Origin: Euonymus europaeus
Lineage: Eukaryota > Streptophyta > Magnoliopsida > Celastrales > Celastraceae
Assembly: GCA_963580455.1 (NCBI GenBank)
Contig: OY756957.1
Coordinates: 9,429,001-9,493,000, forward strand
Reading direction: 5' to 3'
DNA length: 64,000 nucleotides
Below the pieces are notes generated by a model. It made no database searches, was not told where the DNA came from, and saw only the letters and a list, made by a program, of their open reading frames with translations. Below are positions 36,241 through 47,500 of this stretch, one piece after another (position 1 is the first letter of the stretch; the number at the start of each line of letters is the position of its first letter). A program made the position numbers and the translations under genes.

Positions 36241-37691
36241 TGTTCGCCAACTAGCGTCGTTTTTTGGCATTCTCAATTTCTTTTTACGTAAAAAGCTGGT
36301 AGGCAATTTGATTATATTGTTTTTCGTAGTTGATATATTTCCATGCTTTTCCCTAACCGGTTTTCATCCCTTGCTTTTGTCTTCTTTTTCGTAGTTCTGG
36401 AAGTACCAGTGGTTGGCTATTGTATTTCTGGGACATTGGTGAACATGCTGTAGACGGTGATGTTCATTAGTAAGATCTTTTGCTTTCATTTTTTTGTGCT
36501 TAATTTTCTTTGACTTCTTTCACGCTGCCACTTTTGTTCAAAGATTCTAAAATCAATATTCTCAATTCCTCCTCTTTGGCATAAATTTTTTCCCTGATAT
36601 TTGAATTACTTTTGAGTGCAAGTATAGACACCTTTGATCCATGTTTTTCATTCAATTTTTGCTTATATTCTAATATTTTCTAATTGCAGTCTTCTTTTAT
36701 TGGCTTAATGCATGTTTTTACAGATGAAGGAATATTTTTTCTCTTATCTTTCTCTACTGCACCATGATTAAGGATATGTTGATTCTACAAACCTTCTGAA
36801 TGCACATTTAAAAACTGTTATGATGGATGTTCAATTAAACTCTACAAAAGTCCATGTAATGTGGTGATAAGTCAAATAAAAATGTGGTGAAAACTGCATG
36901 TAATGTCTTTGAAGAGACAAATTTGTCGCCTCTTATAATCAGTTCAATAATTTCCCTTTTTGTAGAGGCCAGGTACATCTCATATCAAAATGTGTTTATG
37001 CGGAATGACTTTGCTTAGTTATGCCTCAAATTATTGTTTGTCGCGACTCTATTGATCGACTTATTTTCTTACCTTTTTCGTTTTAAAATTCTTCAGCTGT
37101 CAAATGGGATGCCCTTCCAATGGCGAGCCGTTGAGAGACCTCGCAGTTGATCATCATATTCTTGCTTTTTGCCGCTTTGTAAGGTCAGCAGCAACATCTC
37201 TGGAGTTTTTGCACACTCAACCCTTTCTTCCAATTGCATTATTTTAGATCTCCTTATAAACTTGGATGTTGTGTTTTTTTCTCTTCCATAGGGCACTTCA
37301 CTATTGCAAATTTTTTAAAATTACTTCCCAACTTGGGATTGTTGGTGCCATATTACCCAGTCATTTGCCTCTCTTTCTTACCATGTGACTGTATTATAAC
37401 TAATAATGCGACTATACCCCATCTAAATTGTGAGAATTAATTTTGTTCCCTGTCATTTTAAAGGTTGTCTTCCGTTTGCTGCAATTGGTATTTTGCTGAG
37501 CAAAGCGACATTTGATCATTGGACTCTTGATTCTTGCCAGTTTGTAAGGTCAGTAGTAACATCTATGGAGTTTTGATACTCTCAGCCTTCTCTTCCAATT
37601 GCACTATTTTAGATTGCACTATCTATGGAAATGAACTATTTTTGTATAATGATCTCTTCGATGCTTCCGACTTCGTCTATGGTCTTATAGG
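36241..37691. other. Helitron leader upstream of the Rep/helicase gene
   Basis: Mostly T-rich non-coding DNA. A diverged repeat of about 370 bases is visible: TTTGTAAGGTCAGCAGCAAC near 37178 and TTTGTAAGGTCAGTAGTAAC near 37542, each followed by TCTTCCAATTGCA. No other feature. Confidence 0.55.
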
Positions 37692-40600
37692 ATGGAGAAA
37701 GCAGAGTCAAGTAGATGTAATAGGCAAAAACGGAAACAAATCCTTGAAGGAAAATCTAACAAAAGTATGGAAGTAGTCAGATCATATGGTCCTTCAATAT
37801 CTGCTAACCACACACATAATAGGCAGCATGTCATGGCTGCCGTTTCTTCCTTGGGTGAAAGTCCATTGAACGTTGATTCAGTCGCACTTGATCTCGGTAG
37901 CCCCGAGTATTCTTGCAAGCATTGCGGAGCTATTTTTTGGTTTGACGAGCGATTGAAATCTGTGTCCAGTCGTCTTCCAATACACTCTCTTTGTTGTAGG
38001 CAGGGTCCCATTACACTCCCACAATTAAGAGATGCCCCAGATTTGCTAGGCAGATTGCTTGATTACAGTGGAACCAGAACATCAAGACTTTTTCGTGATA
38101 ATATAAGATTATATAACACCATGTTTGCATTCACCTCAATTGGAGGAAAAGTGGATAAAGATATCAATAAGGCTCGGGGGCCATATGTCTTTAAGCTAAA
38201 TGGTCAAAACCACCATCTTATTGGTTCACTTCTTCCCATGGAAGGTGCTACGCCTCAATTTGCTCAGTTGTATATATACGATACAAAAAATGAAGTCTCT
38301 AACAGGGTTGCAGCCTTGAGCAGAGGAACAACGAGTGAAAAAATTGATCAGAGTATAATCTCTCAATTAGTTGACATGTTTGATGGGGTAAACAAATTGG
38401 TTAAAGCTTTTCGAATGGCCAGAGATCGTTTCAACTCTGGGGAGACAAGGTCAGTTTCACTTAGGCTATTAGCAAGGCGATCAAATGACAGTGTACAGTA
38501 TAATGCGCCTACTTCACCTGAGACAGCTGCCTTAGTAGTTGGGGACATTGGAGATACAGAAACAGGGCGTGATATAATTGTGGAGCATCGTTCTCAAGGA
38601 CTAAAACGTATTGATGATCTACACCCGGCATTCATGGCCATGCAATACCCGCTGTTATTTCCTTATGGAGACGATGGATACCGACTCAACATCCCATATC
38701 ATCTAAACCCAGATAAACCTGGTCTCAAAAGAGGTAATGTTACAAGGCGAGAATACTATGCCTATGCATTGCAGCAGCGAGTGGTTGGCGATAATCTATT
38801 GATTAAGGGCGGAAAATTGTTTCAACAATTTATTGTCGATGCTTTTACTTGCATCGAGGACGAGAGGTTAAGGTACATTAGATTTAAGCACCAACAAGAG
38901 CATTACAGGAGTGAGATATATAGAGGGATACAAGATGCATTTTTTAGAGGAGATTTGGCTGGAAATTCAGTTGGCCAACGTGTGATTTTGCCTTCGAGTT
39001 TTACAGGAAGCCCTAGGTACATGATCCAAAATTACCATGACGTTATGGCCATCTGTCGAACTCTTGGTAACCCAGACCTATTTATTACATTTACATGCAA
39101 TATTCAATGGCCTGAAATACAAAAAGCATTAGCTCTTATCCCTGGCCAAAAACCTCCAGACATACCAGATTTGATTACGAGAGTTTTCCACATGAAGCTT
39201 AAACATTTGATGGAGGATATTAAGAAGGGGAATTATTTTGGGAGAGTTATGGGCTCTCTTTACACAGTTGAATTTCAGAAAAGAGGATTGCCTCATGTTC
39301 ACATCATTGTGTGGTTACATCCAGATAATAAGCATCCAACTCCAAGTGATATTGATAAAATAATTTCAGCAGAGATACCGGATCCAAAGACAGCCAGAAA
39401 TGTACAAAATCGTCTCTAAATTTATGATTCATGGCCCATGTGGCTTGGCTAACCCTCATGCTCCCTGCATGAGCAATGGTAGATGTGTCAAACATTTTCC
39501 CAAAAAAAAAAACACTGGGACAGTAATAGGAGAGGATGGGTTTGCTGTTTACAGGAGGCTTGATAATACCAGAGTTGTTACAAAGGCAGGCGTAGACCTT
39601 GACAATAGATTTGTGTTGCCATATAATCAGCGGTTAGTTCAAAAATATGAGGCACATATAAATGTTGAGTGGTGTAATCGATCCCGAGCTATCAAATATT
39701 TATTTAAGTATGTGAACAAAGGCCCTGATCGAACTAGGGCTTTCTTGCAACAGAATACAACAACTGTTTCTAATGCAGAAGGTGAAACTCCAAAAGTGGT
39801 TGATGAGGTAGGAATGTATGTTGATTGTCGCTATGTCGCTGCTCCTGAGGCATCTTGGAGAATCTATGAATTTCACATACACTGTAAATTTCCAGCTGTA
39901 CAAACCTTAGCAATACATTTACCATTGATGAATAATGTGGTGTTTAGAGGTGATGTACACATTGACGTGTTACTACAACAACCAGACATAGAGAAGACTA
40001 TGCTTACAGAATGGATGTTTACAAATTGCCACTTTGTTGATGCACGCATGCTTACTTACACTGAATTCCCATCATTATGGCGGTGGGACAATCCAAATAA
40101 ATTTTGGTTCAGGAGGAAAAGAGGTCAATGCATAGGTCGAATCTCATATGTACACCCTTCAGCTGGAGATATCTATTACCTAAGAATGTTACTGGCACAT
40201 GTCAAAGGCCCACAAAATTTTATTGATGTGAGAACAGTGAATAACATTGTTCATGAATCATTTAAGGAAGCTTGCAATGCGATGGGATTAATTGGGAATG
40301 ATCAAGAATGGCATGATGCAATGTACGAAGGTTCTGCTTGGGCATCCGGAGCTGAACTTAGACATTTGTTTGTGACAATCATCATTTTCTGTCAGGTAAT
40401 AGATGCAAACAAACTCTTTGAAGGAAACTATTTAAAAATGGGTGATGACATTGTTTACAGGCTGCGTAGAACACTCAACATTGAAGCACCGAATATATCA
40501 GAAGGGCAGATAAAGAATCTGGTGCTAATACAGCTACAGAAACTATTAAAAAAATGTGGTTCATCACTGAGCGAAAATAAACTACCACAACCAGTGGCTA

Positions 40601-42241
40601 CAGAGCAAGATAGTCTGGGAAACACTATGTTAACAGAGGAAATGGTTCACGACATCAGCAAGCTTGAAAAACAGAATGCAAAATTCCAAAATCAGATGAA
40701 TGAAGATCAAAAGTGTGTTTATGATGATGTGATATTAGCTGTGAATCAACAAACTGGTGGTCTCTTTTTCCTCTATGGTCACGGTGGAACAGGAAAAACA
40801 TTTGTTTACCAAGCTATAATCAGTCGTTTGAGATTGGAAGGCAAAATAGTACTTGCAGTGGCATCCTCCGGAATAGCTTCGTTATTGTTACCGGGAGGGC
40901 GAACAGCTCATTCTAGGTTCAAAATACCAATAGATATACATGAGGACTCAACATGCCGGATAAAAAAGGGAACACACCTGTCAGAATTAATCCAAAAAAC
41001 AAGCCTAATATTATGGGACGAAGCTCCGATGGCACACAAACACTGTTTTGAGGCGTTAGATAGATCAATGGCAGATATCCTGCAAACAGAGGTTGAACAT
41101 GGTCAATCTAAGCCTTTCGGTGGAAAAACAATTCTTCTTGGAGGAGACTTTAGGCAAATTCTGCCTGTGGTTGTACAAGGATCACGCCATGACACAGTAA
41201 TGGCATGTATAACAAACTCATACCTGTGGAAGCACATCCAGCTATACTACCTCAAAAAAAAATATGAGATTGTCTATTGTTGGGCTAAGTGGTGAAGAAA
41301 TAGCTGAGTTGGAAAATTTCTCCACCTGGCTGCAGGACATTGGTGAGGGAAAAATTGAAACACTTCCGCTGACAAGTAATGAAGATTTCCCAACTTGGAT
41401 ACGCATTCCAGATGACCTTTTGGTTAAAAGATCCAGAGACGACATTGATGATATCACTCAAGAGATTTACAGTGAGTTAGCAACAACACATGGTGATCCA
41501 ACATTCTTAAAACAACGAGCAATTATAACAGGCACAAATGATACAGTGGATATCATTAATGCACATGTCCTTTCACTTATACCATCAGAGGGAAAAACGT
41601 ATTTCAGTGTTGATTCAATCTCAAAAGTGGCAGGAGCATCTGATGAAGATGAATTGTTATATCCAACTGAATTTTTGAACTCATTGACCTTTAATGGTCT
41701 CCCAAATCATGAGTTATGTCTGAAGGTAAACACACCGGTCATGTTATTACGAAACATCAATCAAAGCACTGGTTTATGCAATGGGACAAGGTTGCTGGTG
41801 ACAAAGCTGGGAGAAAGGGTGGTTCAGGCAACAGTCATTACAGGTAGCAATGTTGGGGATAAAATATGCGTCCCTAGAATAATTATGACAGCCACTGAGA
41901 AAAAATGGCCTTTCACCCTACGTCGAAGACAATTCCCAATACGCTTATGCTATGCAATGACCATAAACAAGAGCCAAGGACAAACTCTTGAAAAGGTAGG
42001 TCTATATCTTCCAAGACCAGTTTTCTCACATGGACAACTCTATGTGGCAGCATCACGTGTAACAACACATAAAGGCCTTAGGATCCTACTGGGTGGAGAA
42101 AAGGATGATGACCTAACATGCACTAAAAACATAGTGTACAACGAAATATTTAGTGGTCTTGACCAAAGTTTTCCAAGGTATGTTTACAGGTCTATTATTA
42201 ATCATATCTTAAAAAACTGCTATATAATTTTAAAAATGTAG
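37692..42241 (+). pseudogene. Helitron Rep/helicase (RepHel), two frameshifts
   Basis: The encoded protein nicks DNA at Helitron ends and unwinds it for rolling-circle transposition. The first frame (37692-39419) carries the Helitron-like N-terminal domain and the HUH metal-binding motif in KRGLPHVHIIVWL. The second (39400-41295) has the Rep motif YLFKYVNKG with the two tyrosines, then the helicase start with Walker A GHGGTGKT and Walker B LILWDEAPM. The third (41264-42241) finishes the Pif1-like helicase ([23 protein letters not shown]). Each change of frame is +1: one near 39398, one in a run of nine A at about 41252-41260. There are no other stops across about 1500 codons, so the copy decayed only recently, or one shift is a sequencing error. 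Confidence 0.9.
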
Positions 42242-44149
42242 AATAACCTATTTGTTCTCCTCATTTTGAAAACAGGTAACTGATCTTTCATATGGAATGC
42301 ATTGAGAAAGCAGAGATGAAAGTTGGTCAGTGTGGCTACAATATACATCCTTCAAGACCTTATCAGCCTTCACTTTTAATTCGTCAAAAACCTGGTATGT
42401 AAAAAAAAACAAAATCTTATCACATCAGATAAAAACATCCATAAATATATAGTGCTAATGCATATGTCAACAAAACTGTAATAAACCTGCATTATTTTAT
42501 GAATTACCTAAAACATGACTTTAACATTAATATAATGTTCACATGCTTTTATCCCTGTGAATAGTGATAGGAGGAGCTGGTGGCTTGAATATAATCATTG
42601 TTTTTTTCCCTTGCTTTAGTTCTTATGCTCTCTTTTTTGTGAAGCAACGATAGGCCACGTTGTTGCATGTAGACCACAAAACTACCTAAAACTAATGATG
42701 TTGCTATTACAAATTAATTTACGTTTTACAACCTCTTTAGACTAAAATTATTTGCATTTCGTCTCATATCCAGAAATAAACACAACTTAAATAAAATGAA
42801 TAATGCATTTTATGTAGTAAATAATAAAACATTGTACAATTGCGAGTCCTATATCTGATCTCCTGGTTTGTGTGAGTTGATGGCCGCATGTAACTTACAG
42901 GAAAACCTGAACTCTTGATATTTTCCCCCTAATTTCCAATGAAAATGATAGTTGTAGACTATGGGGATGGTGATGATAATTTGTTTAGGTTATAAAACCA
43001 AGTGAGACAATTTGCTAGAGTATAATGATTTCGCTAGGCAGTGTATTCACTTTTCCTCTCTGTTGCCGCTTCTCTTCCCTCAAATGTTTTGTATTGTCAT
43101 CTTATTTACTCAATTGAAATCTTATTTGCTTAATGTAAATATTATTGTTAATAGATGTACTTCCATGATTCACTCCTTCAGATAGCCTTTTTTAACTTTG
43201 TCAATTTCCTCAATTTTTTTTAAAGTATTGTACTCTTTTTTTATCATTACTTATCAGATCGTGTATTCTATTCTTCAATAACTTATGTTACCGCTATTTG
43301 CTTATGACTTCTATTTTTTTGGAGTACAGTTGATGGGATGCTTTCCAATGTTTAAAATGGACTGGAGCTTTGGATTTGCGGGAAACATGCTTTGGTGTCC
43401 TATCTAAGCTCTGATTTGACTCTCATGTATTTTTGCTAACATAATTCCGTTGTCATTTTATTTGTGGCATTTGGGTTGATTGTTAAAATTTCTTCCTACT
43501 TCAGAAACCCTTTCTATGTCTTAGGACTGCCTGCTATCGCACATATTCTATGCCTGCTAAAAAAGCTTACAAGATAGGCACATTCTTTACCTTCAAGGTA
43601 AGTTGCCTAAGCCTGGATTCCACCCAACCTCTCCAAGCAAGCAAATCATCAGCATCAGCTGCGACTATGTCAACCTGCAGATAGTTTTTATATGCCTCAA
43701 AGAATTGATAAGGCTCAAACAATGCATTCCACCAAGATTTATTCAGCTCAATCTCCTACATGCAAAGAAGGCAAAAGACATTAGTCATAAAAGCATAGCC
43801 TTCTAGAACCTGTTTACTATATCAGCCTCCACCAAATCATATCAGCATGAAATCAGGCAAACAAAAATCACACCTACAAACCTGTTTGCCAATTTTTCCT
43901 AAATTCATTCACAAATGTCAACTTTAATAGTTTGTTATGGATGTAAAATGTTTCTCTACCAATACATGTTTTCCCCCAATATTAATCATCAATTCATTAC
44001 CTTCTAGCTCATGTAATAATGCCCCTTTTTCATTAATGAACAAGGCTTTTTACCTTACAAACAAAAATTCTACTTTATCATCTGTAATTATTTATCATAT
44101 AGTGAATAAACTGTCCTCAAATTTCAAAAACTGTTACAAAATAATCATA
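42242..44149. other. Helitron 3' non-coding region
   Basis: About 1.9 kb of AT-rich DNA between the RepHel stop and the terminal hairpin. I find no RPA-like gene, which some plant Helitrons carry, and no captured host exon that I can recognise. Confidence 0.55.
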
Positions 44150-44179
44150 CCCGCGGCAACGCGCGGGCACTACCACTAG
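44150..44179 (+). terminator. Helitron 3' terminal hairpin and CTAG end
   Basis: Perfect six-base stem CCCGCG/CGCGGG with a GCAACG loop, then eight bases and CTAG, followed by a genomic T. In Helitrons this hairpin marks the end of transposition; it is not a proven transcription terminator. Confidence 0.9.
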
Positions 44180-44558
44180 TTAATTATAACATCTAACGGT
44201 TTGGTGGTGGGTGAGACAAAGCGGGGTGGGACGTGCAACCATCCCACCCGAGGAGAAGGGATCAAAGTCGATTCTTGCTTTCGAAACATCACAATACAAA
44301 CGTAAGTGGAAGACGGTGCCGTTTCTCTACTCGCTTCCTCTCTTGGCCGAGCCGGTAGGTAAAAATAGGAAGTACATGATGTTTGGTTGTTGGATTTACC
44401 ATAACACCCCTTAGCGCGAGTAGAGACTGAGATGCAAGATGCAAAGTAGGCCCAACCCTAAACTCCGAGCATAATGACTGTCGCTGCTCGAAATCAGGCA
44501 GTGATTCTCTAGAGAGAAACCTGAATTCTACACTAAATTCAACATCTTGAAGGTCACC
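44180..44558 (+). promoter_or_regulatory. Promoter/5' leader region of the oxygenase gene
   Basis: Only about 380 bases separate the Helitron end from the start codon. The last 150 bases are less AT-rich and probably transcribed leader. No clear TATA box is seen. The native upstream promoter must lie beyond the 11.7 kb Helitron or be replaced by Helitron sequence. Confidence 0.4.
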
Positions 44559-47500
44559 ATGACCGGCAATGGCCAACAGGCGACTTCGGGTTCCTTCAGC
44601 GGGAACGGCGTGGTGTCGTCCAGAGACCCCAACAAGTCGACGCAGGCTTTGTCATCCATGGTGCCGAGCAAGAGGCTGAGGCTGAACCCCAGCAAGGACC
44701 ACAAGCCGGAGAGCTATGAGGATCTGCAACTGGATTACAGTCCCTCCATTTTCAGCTCACTCGAGCGATACTTGCCGCAGAACATGCTTAGCGTAAGTAG
44801 GGACGATAAAGTCAAGTTCATGACGGAAGTTCTCTGCAAGTACTTGCCGCATGGAGAGCGAACCAGAGTATGTTAATCGTGACCTTATTCTTCTTCTTGT
44901 TTTTGTTGCTTCAACTTTCATGATCTTCCTTAGGGTTTCGCTTTGTTCCACCGTCCATTGTTAACGGCCAAATTGTTTTCCTGATAAAATGACGAATAGG
45001 CCCTTTTAGTTCATTTTTTCATCGTGGCCTATATGCGGTTTTTTTTAAAAATTTCTTCAAGTTTCCTATACTATTCGCGCACCATTGCTTAGCTTACTTA
45101 GCAGGGAAGATTTTCCCCCTTTACCTATTAATGTAAGGGAAAAATGGAGAGCACCTTGAGCATAAAACCAAGTTGTTCCCATATGCAGTTTTATCTTCTG
45201 CTTCTAAATACTCATGCATTCTATTTTTTTTGTTTTTTTTGAGATAACCAGGTCAAGACCTGGGACTTCTTCCTTTAAAATTGCAAGCAAAATATTGAGC
45301 TTACACATGGTGAAAATCAATCCATCATACAGTACACAAGCAAGTCCTTACACGTCTAGGACACAACTCACGAATAACAGAACCATCAAAATGGAGCTTA
45401 GAATGTAAATACAAACTAAAAAGTTCCATATCCCTAACAAACGTTAAAAAATAGAAGCTTATCACTGCTCACTATAGACTCCAAGCCTGGAAGACCAGTA
45501 GCTTCCAATGAAGGCAACTCCACTGTTGAAAGAGCCCTATTTGCCAGAAAATGCGCAGCCTTATTGCCACTCCTTCGCACATGCGAGACCTTTGACCCAT
45601 AACAGTGTTGAAGCCTACGATTCATTTCTTTACTATACCAGACCATGTAAATGACACCTCAGCTGTTGATTGCAAAGCCTTTATAACCAAGAGGGAATCA
45701 CCCTCAAGCTCAAACCATTGGAACCAACTGCAAGGCCAGCTTCACTGCTGCCAAAGCAGCCTCTGCCTCAGCAACAATGGGGGAAAGAGCAACTGGCCTC
45801 CCTGAATGATAAGCTGCAATCAAATCACCTTTCTCATCTCTTACAATTACACCTAATCCAGTCCGATTAAGGTCAACAATGATGCGCGCATCCCAGTTTA
45901 ATTTCATGTAACCTACCTGCGGAGGTGACCATTTATCATTCTATTGAAGTTGCTTTACAAATTGTTGAGCTTATATACAAATTCAATTGGATTAATTGAG
46001 GCATTGCAATTTATTTTTTTCATTTCTTTGGCAATGTCATGTCAGGCTCAGAAACGTAGAGAATACAGGCAGCAGTTAATATCATATTATGAGGTATCTT
46101 ATCTCTGTACCTATTTCTGTTATATGAGGCTTCTAATGTAGTTGATCAAACATTAACTGTTGAACGATTATAACCTAGTAATTTATTGCTTTGAAAACCA
46201 AGTTCTCCATCTTTGAGCTTCAAACAGTATAAGCATATTCTTTTCTTGTGGAAAGAGAACCATTTTGGTTGGTGGATTTTTTTTGTGATTGATATTTTGC
46301 TATTTTACACTGATGTCTTCTTTACGATATTCTGCATTCTCCTTCAAGGCGTGAAAATTATATTGAAACATGCAGAGCAATTCTGACCCATATAATTTTT
46401 ACAACCCTAAAGATTTATTGGAATTTTGGTTTAGTTTACCCTTTAGCGTTCAATTTTATATGCTGCTTTGCCATTATGGAGAGAATTAGCGACCTTTTTT
46501 AGTCAAGAACATGGAGTCAGAAGGACAGTCTTAGACCTACAGGGAGCGGGAGCTGGAGCGTACATACTGCAGAGTTATGTGCAGCATGACTAGTGCAAAT
46601 TTGTTGCTGCTTCCTTTTACAGGGAATTCTTTGGCTTTATTTTATAAGCCTGCCTCTACATATGTTGAAAACAAGAAAAGTTTCTGGGGAGTAAAACTTT
46701 TAGGAATGCTTCATCACTTGAAGATGTAAACAATTTTAGGGCCTTAATAATCTTCTTGAGATTTCCAATTCCCCTTCCCTGTAAGGTCTTATGAATGGCA
46801 ATTTATGGTCTTGTGTGATTTTCTTGCAGCCTTTGCATAGGGAGTTATTTGTTATGCATCCTGCAACCTTCTTTGTCCCTTCATTTGTCAAAGCTATTAG
46901 TGATAATACAGAGGAAAGCTTTAGAAGGATAATATCAGAGCCCTCACCAGGCGTGTTTACATTTGAGATGCTGCAGCCACACTTCTGTGAGTTATTTGTG
47001 GAAGAGGTATTATCCATCTCTGTTCCACATCCATCATTGAATATCAAAGATGTCTTCATCTCTTTCCTTCACTGGTTATCTTATGTTGCATCTGTTACCT
47101 AGGTTGAAAATTTTGAGATGTGGGTAAATGAATTAGGAATCAAAATCGTGCGACCAAATGTGATGAATAAGTATGGCGCTGTTGTTGATGATTTTGGCTT
47201 TGAACCCATGCTTGATAAACTTATGGAGGGTTTTATTCGTCCAATGTCTAAAGGTGCTAAATACTTCCTCTCACTAATTTACCAAGATGTAGCAAATGAG
47301 TTGCAGACTTTTATTCTTTTTATTTGTTATTATTTTTTTGTTCTTTTGCAGTTTTCTTTCCTGAAGTTGGTGGATCAACTTTGGATTCTCATCATGGTTT
47401 TGTTGTTGAATATGGTATTGATAAGGATGTCGGGGTGGGTAGGTATTCTTTATGCCTTTCATTTAAAACTGATCTTCATAGATTTTATCTAAAGTTTATT

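Larger units (their letters stand above)
32466..44179 (+). mobile_element. Helitron, about 11.7 kb, with Rep/helicase gene
   Basis: The 3' end is a textbook Helitron terminus: a hairpin CCCGCG-GCAACG-CGCGGG (44150-44167) followed by CACTACCA and CTAG at 44176-44179, with a T immediately after. The 5' end lies in a run of TCTAATC units beginning after an A at 32465 and leads into TAATACCTTTCTATAAAGC, similar to plant Helitron 5' ends (TC...TATAAAG). Insertion between A and T without target duplication fits. The interior encodes Rep and Pif1-type helicase (37692-42241). The exact 5' base is ambiguous because four overlapping TC starts are each preceded by A. Confidence 0.82.

Noticed and set aside
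44547..44558. Upstream extension of the oxygenase start
   Set aside because: The extra codons would begin with TTG; the first in-frame ATG is at 44559.
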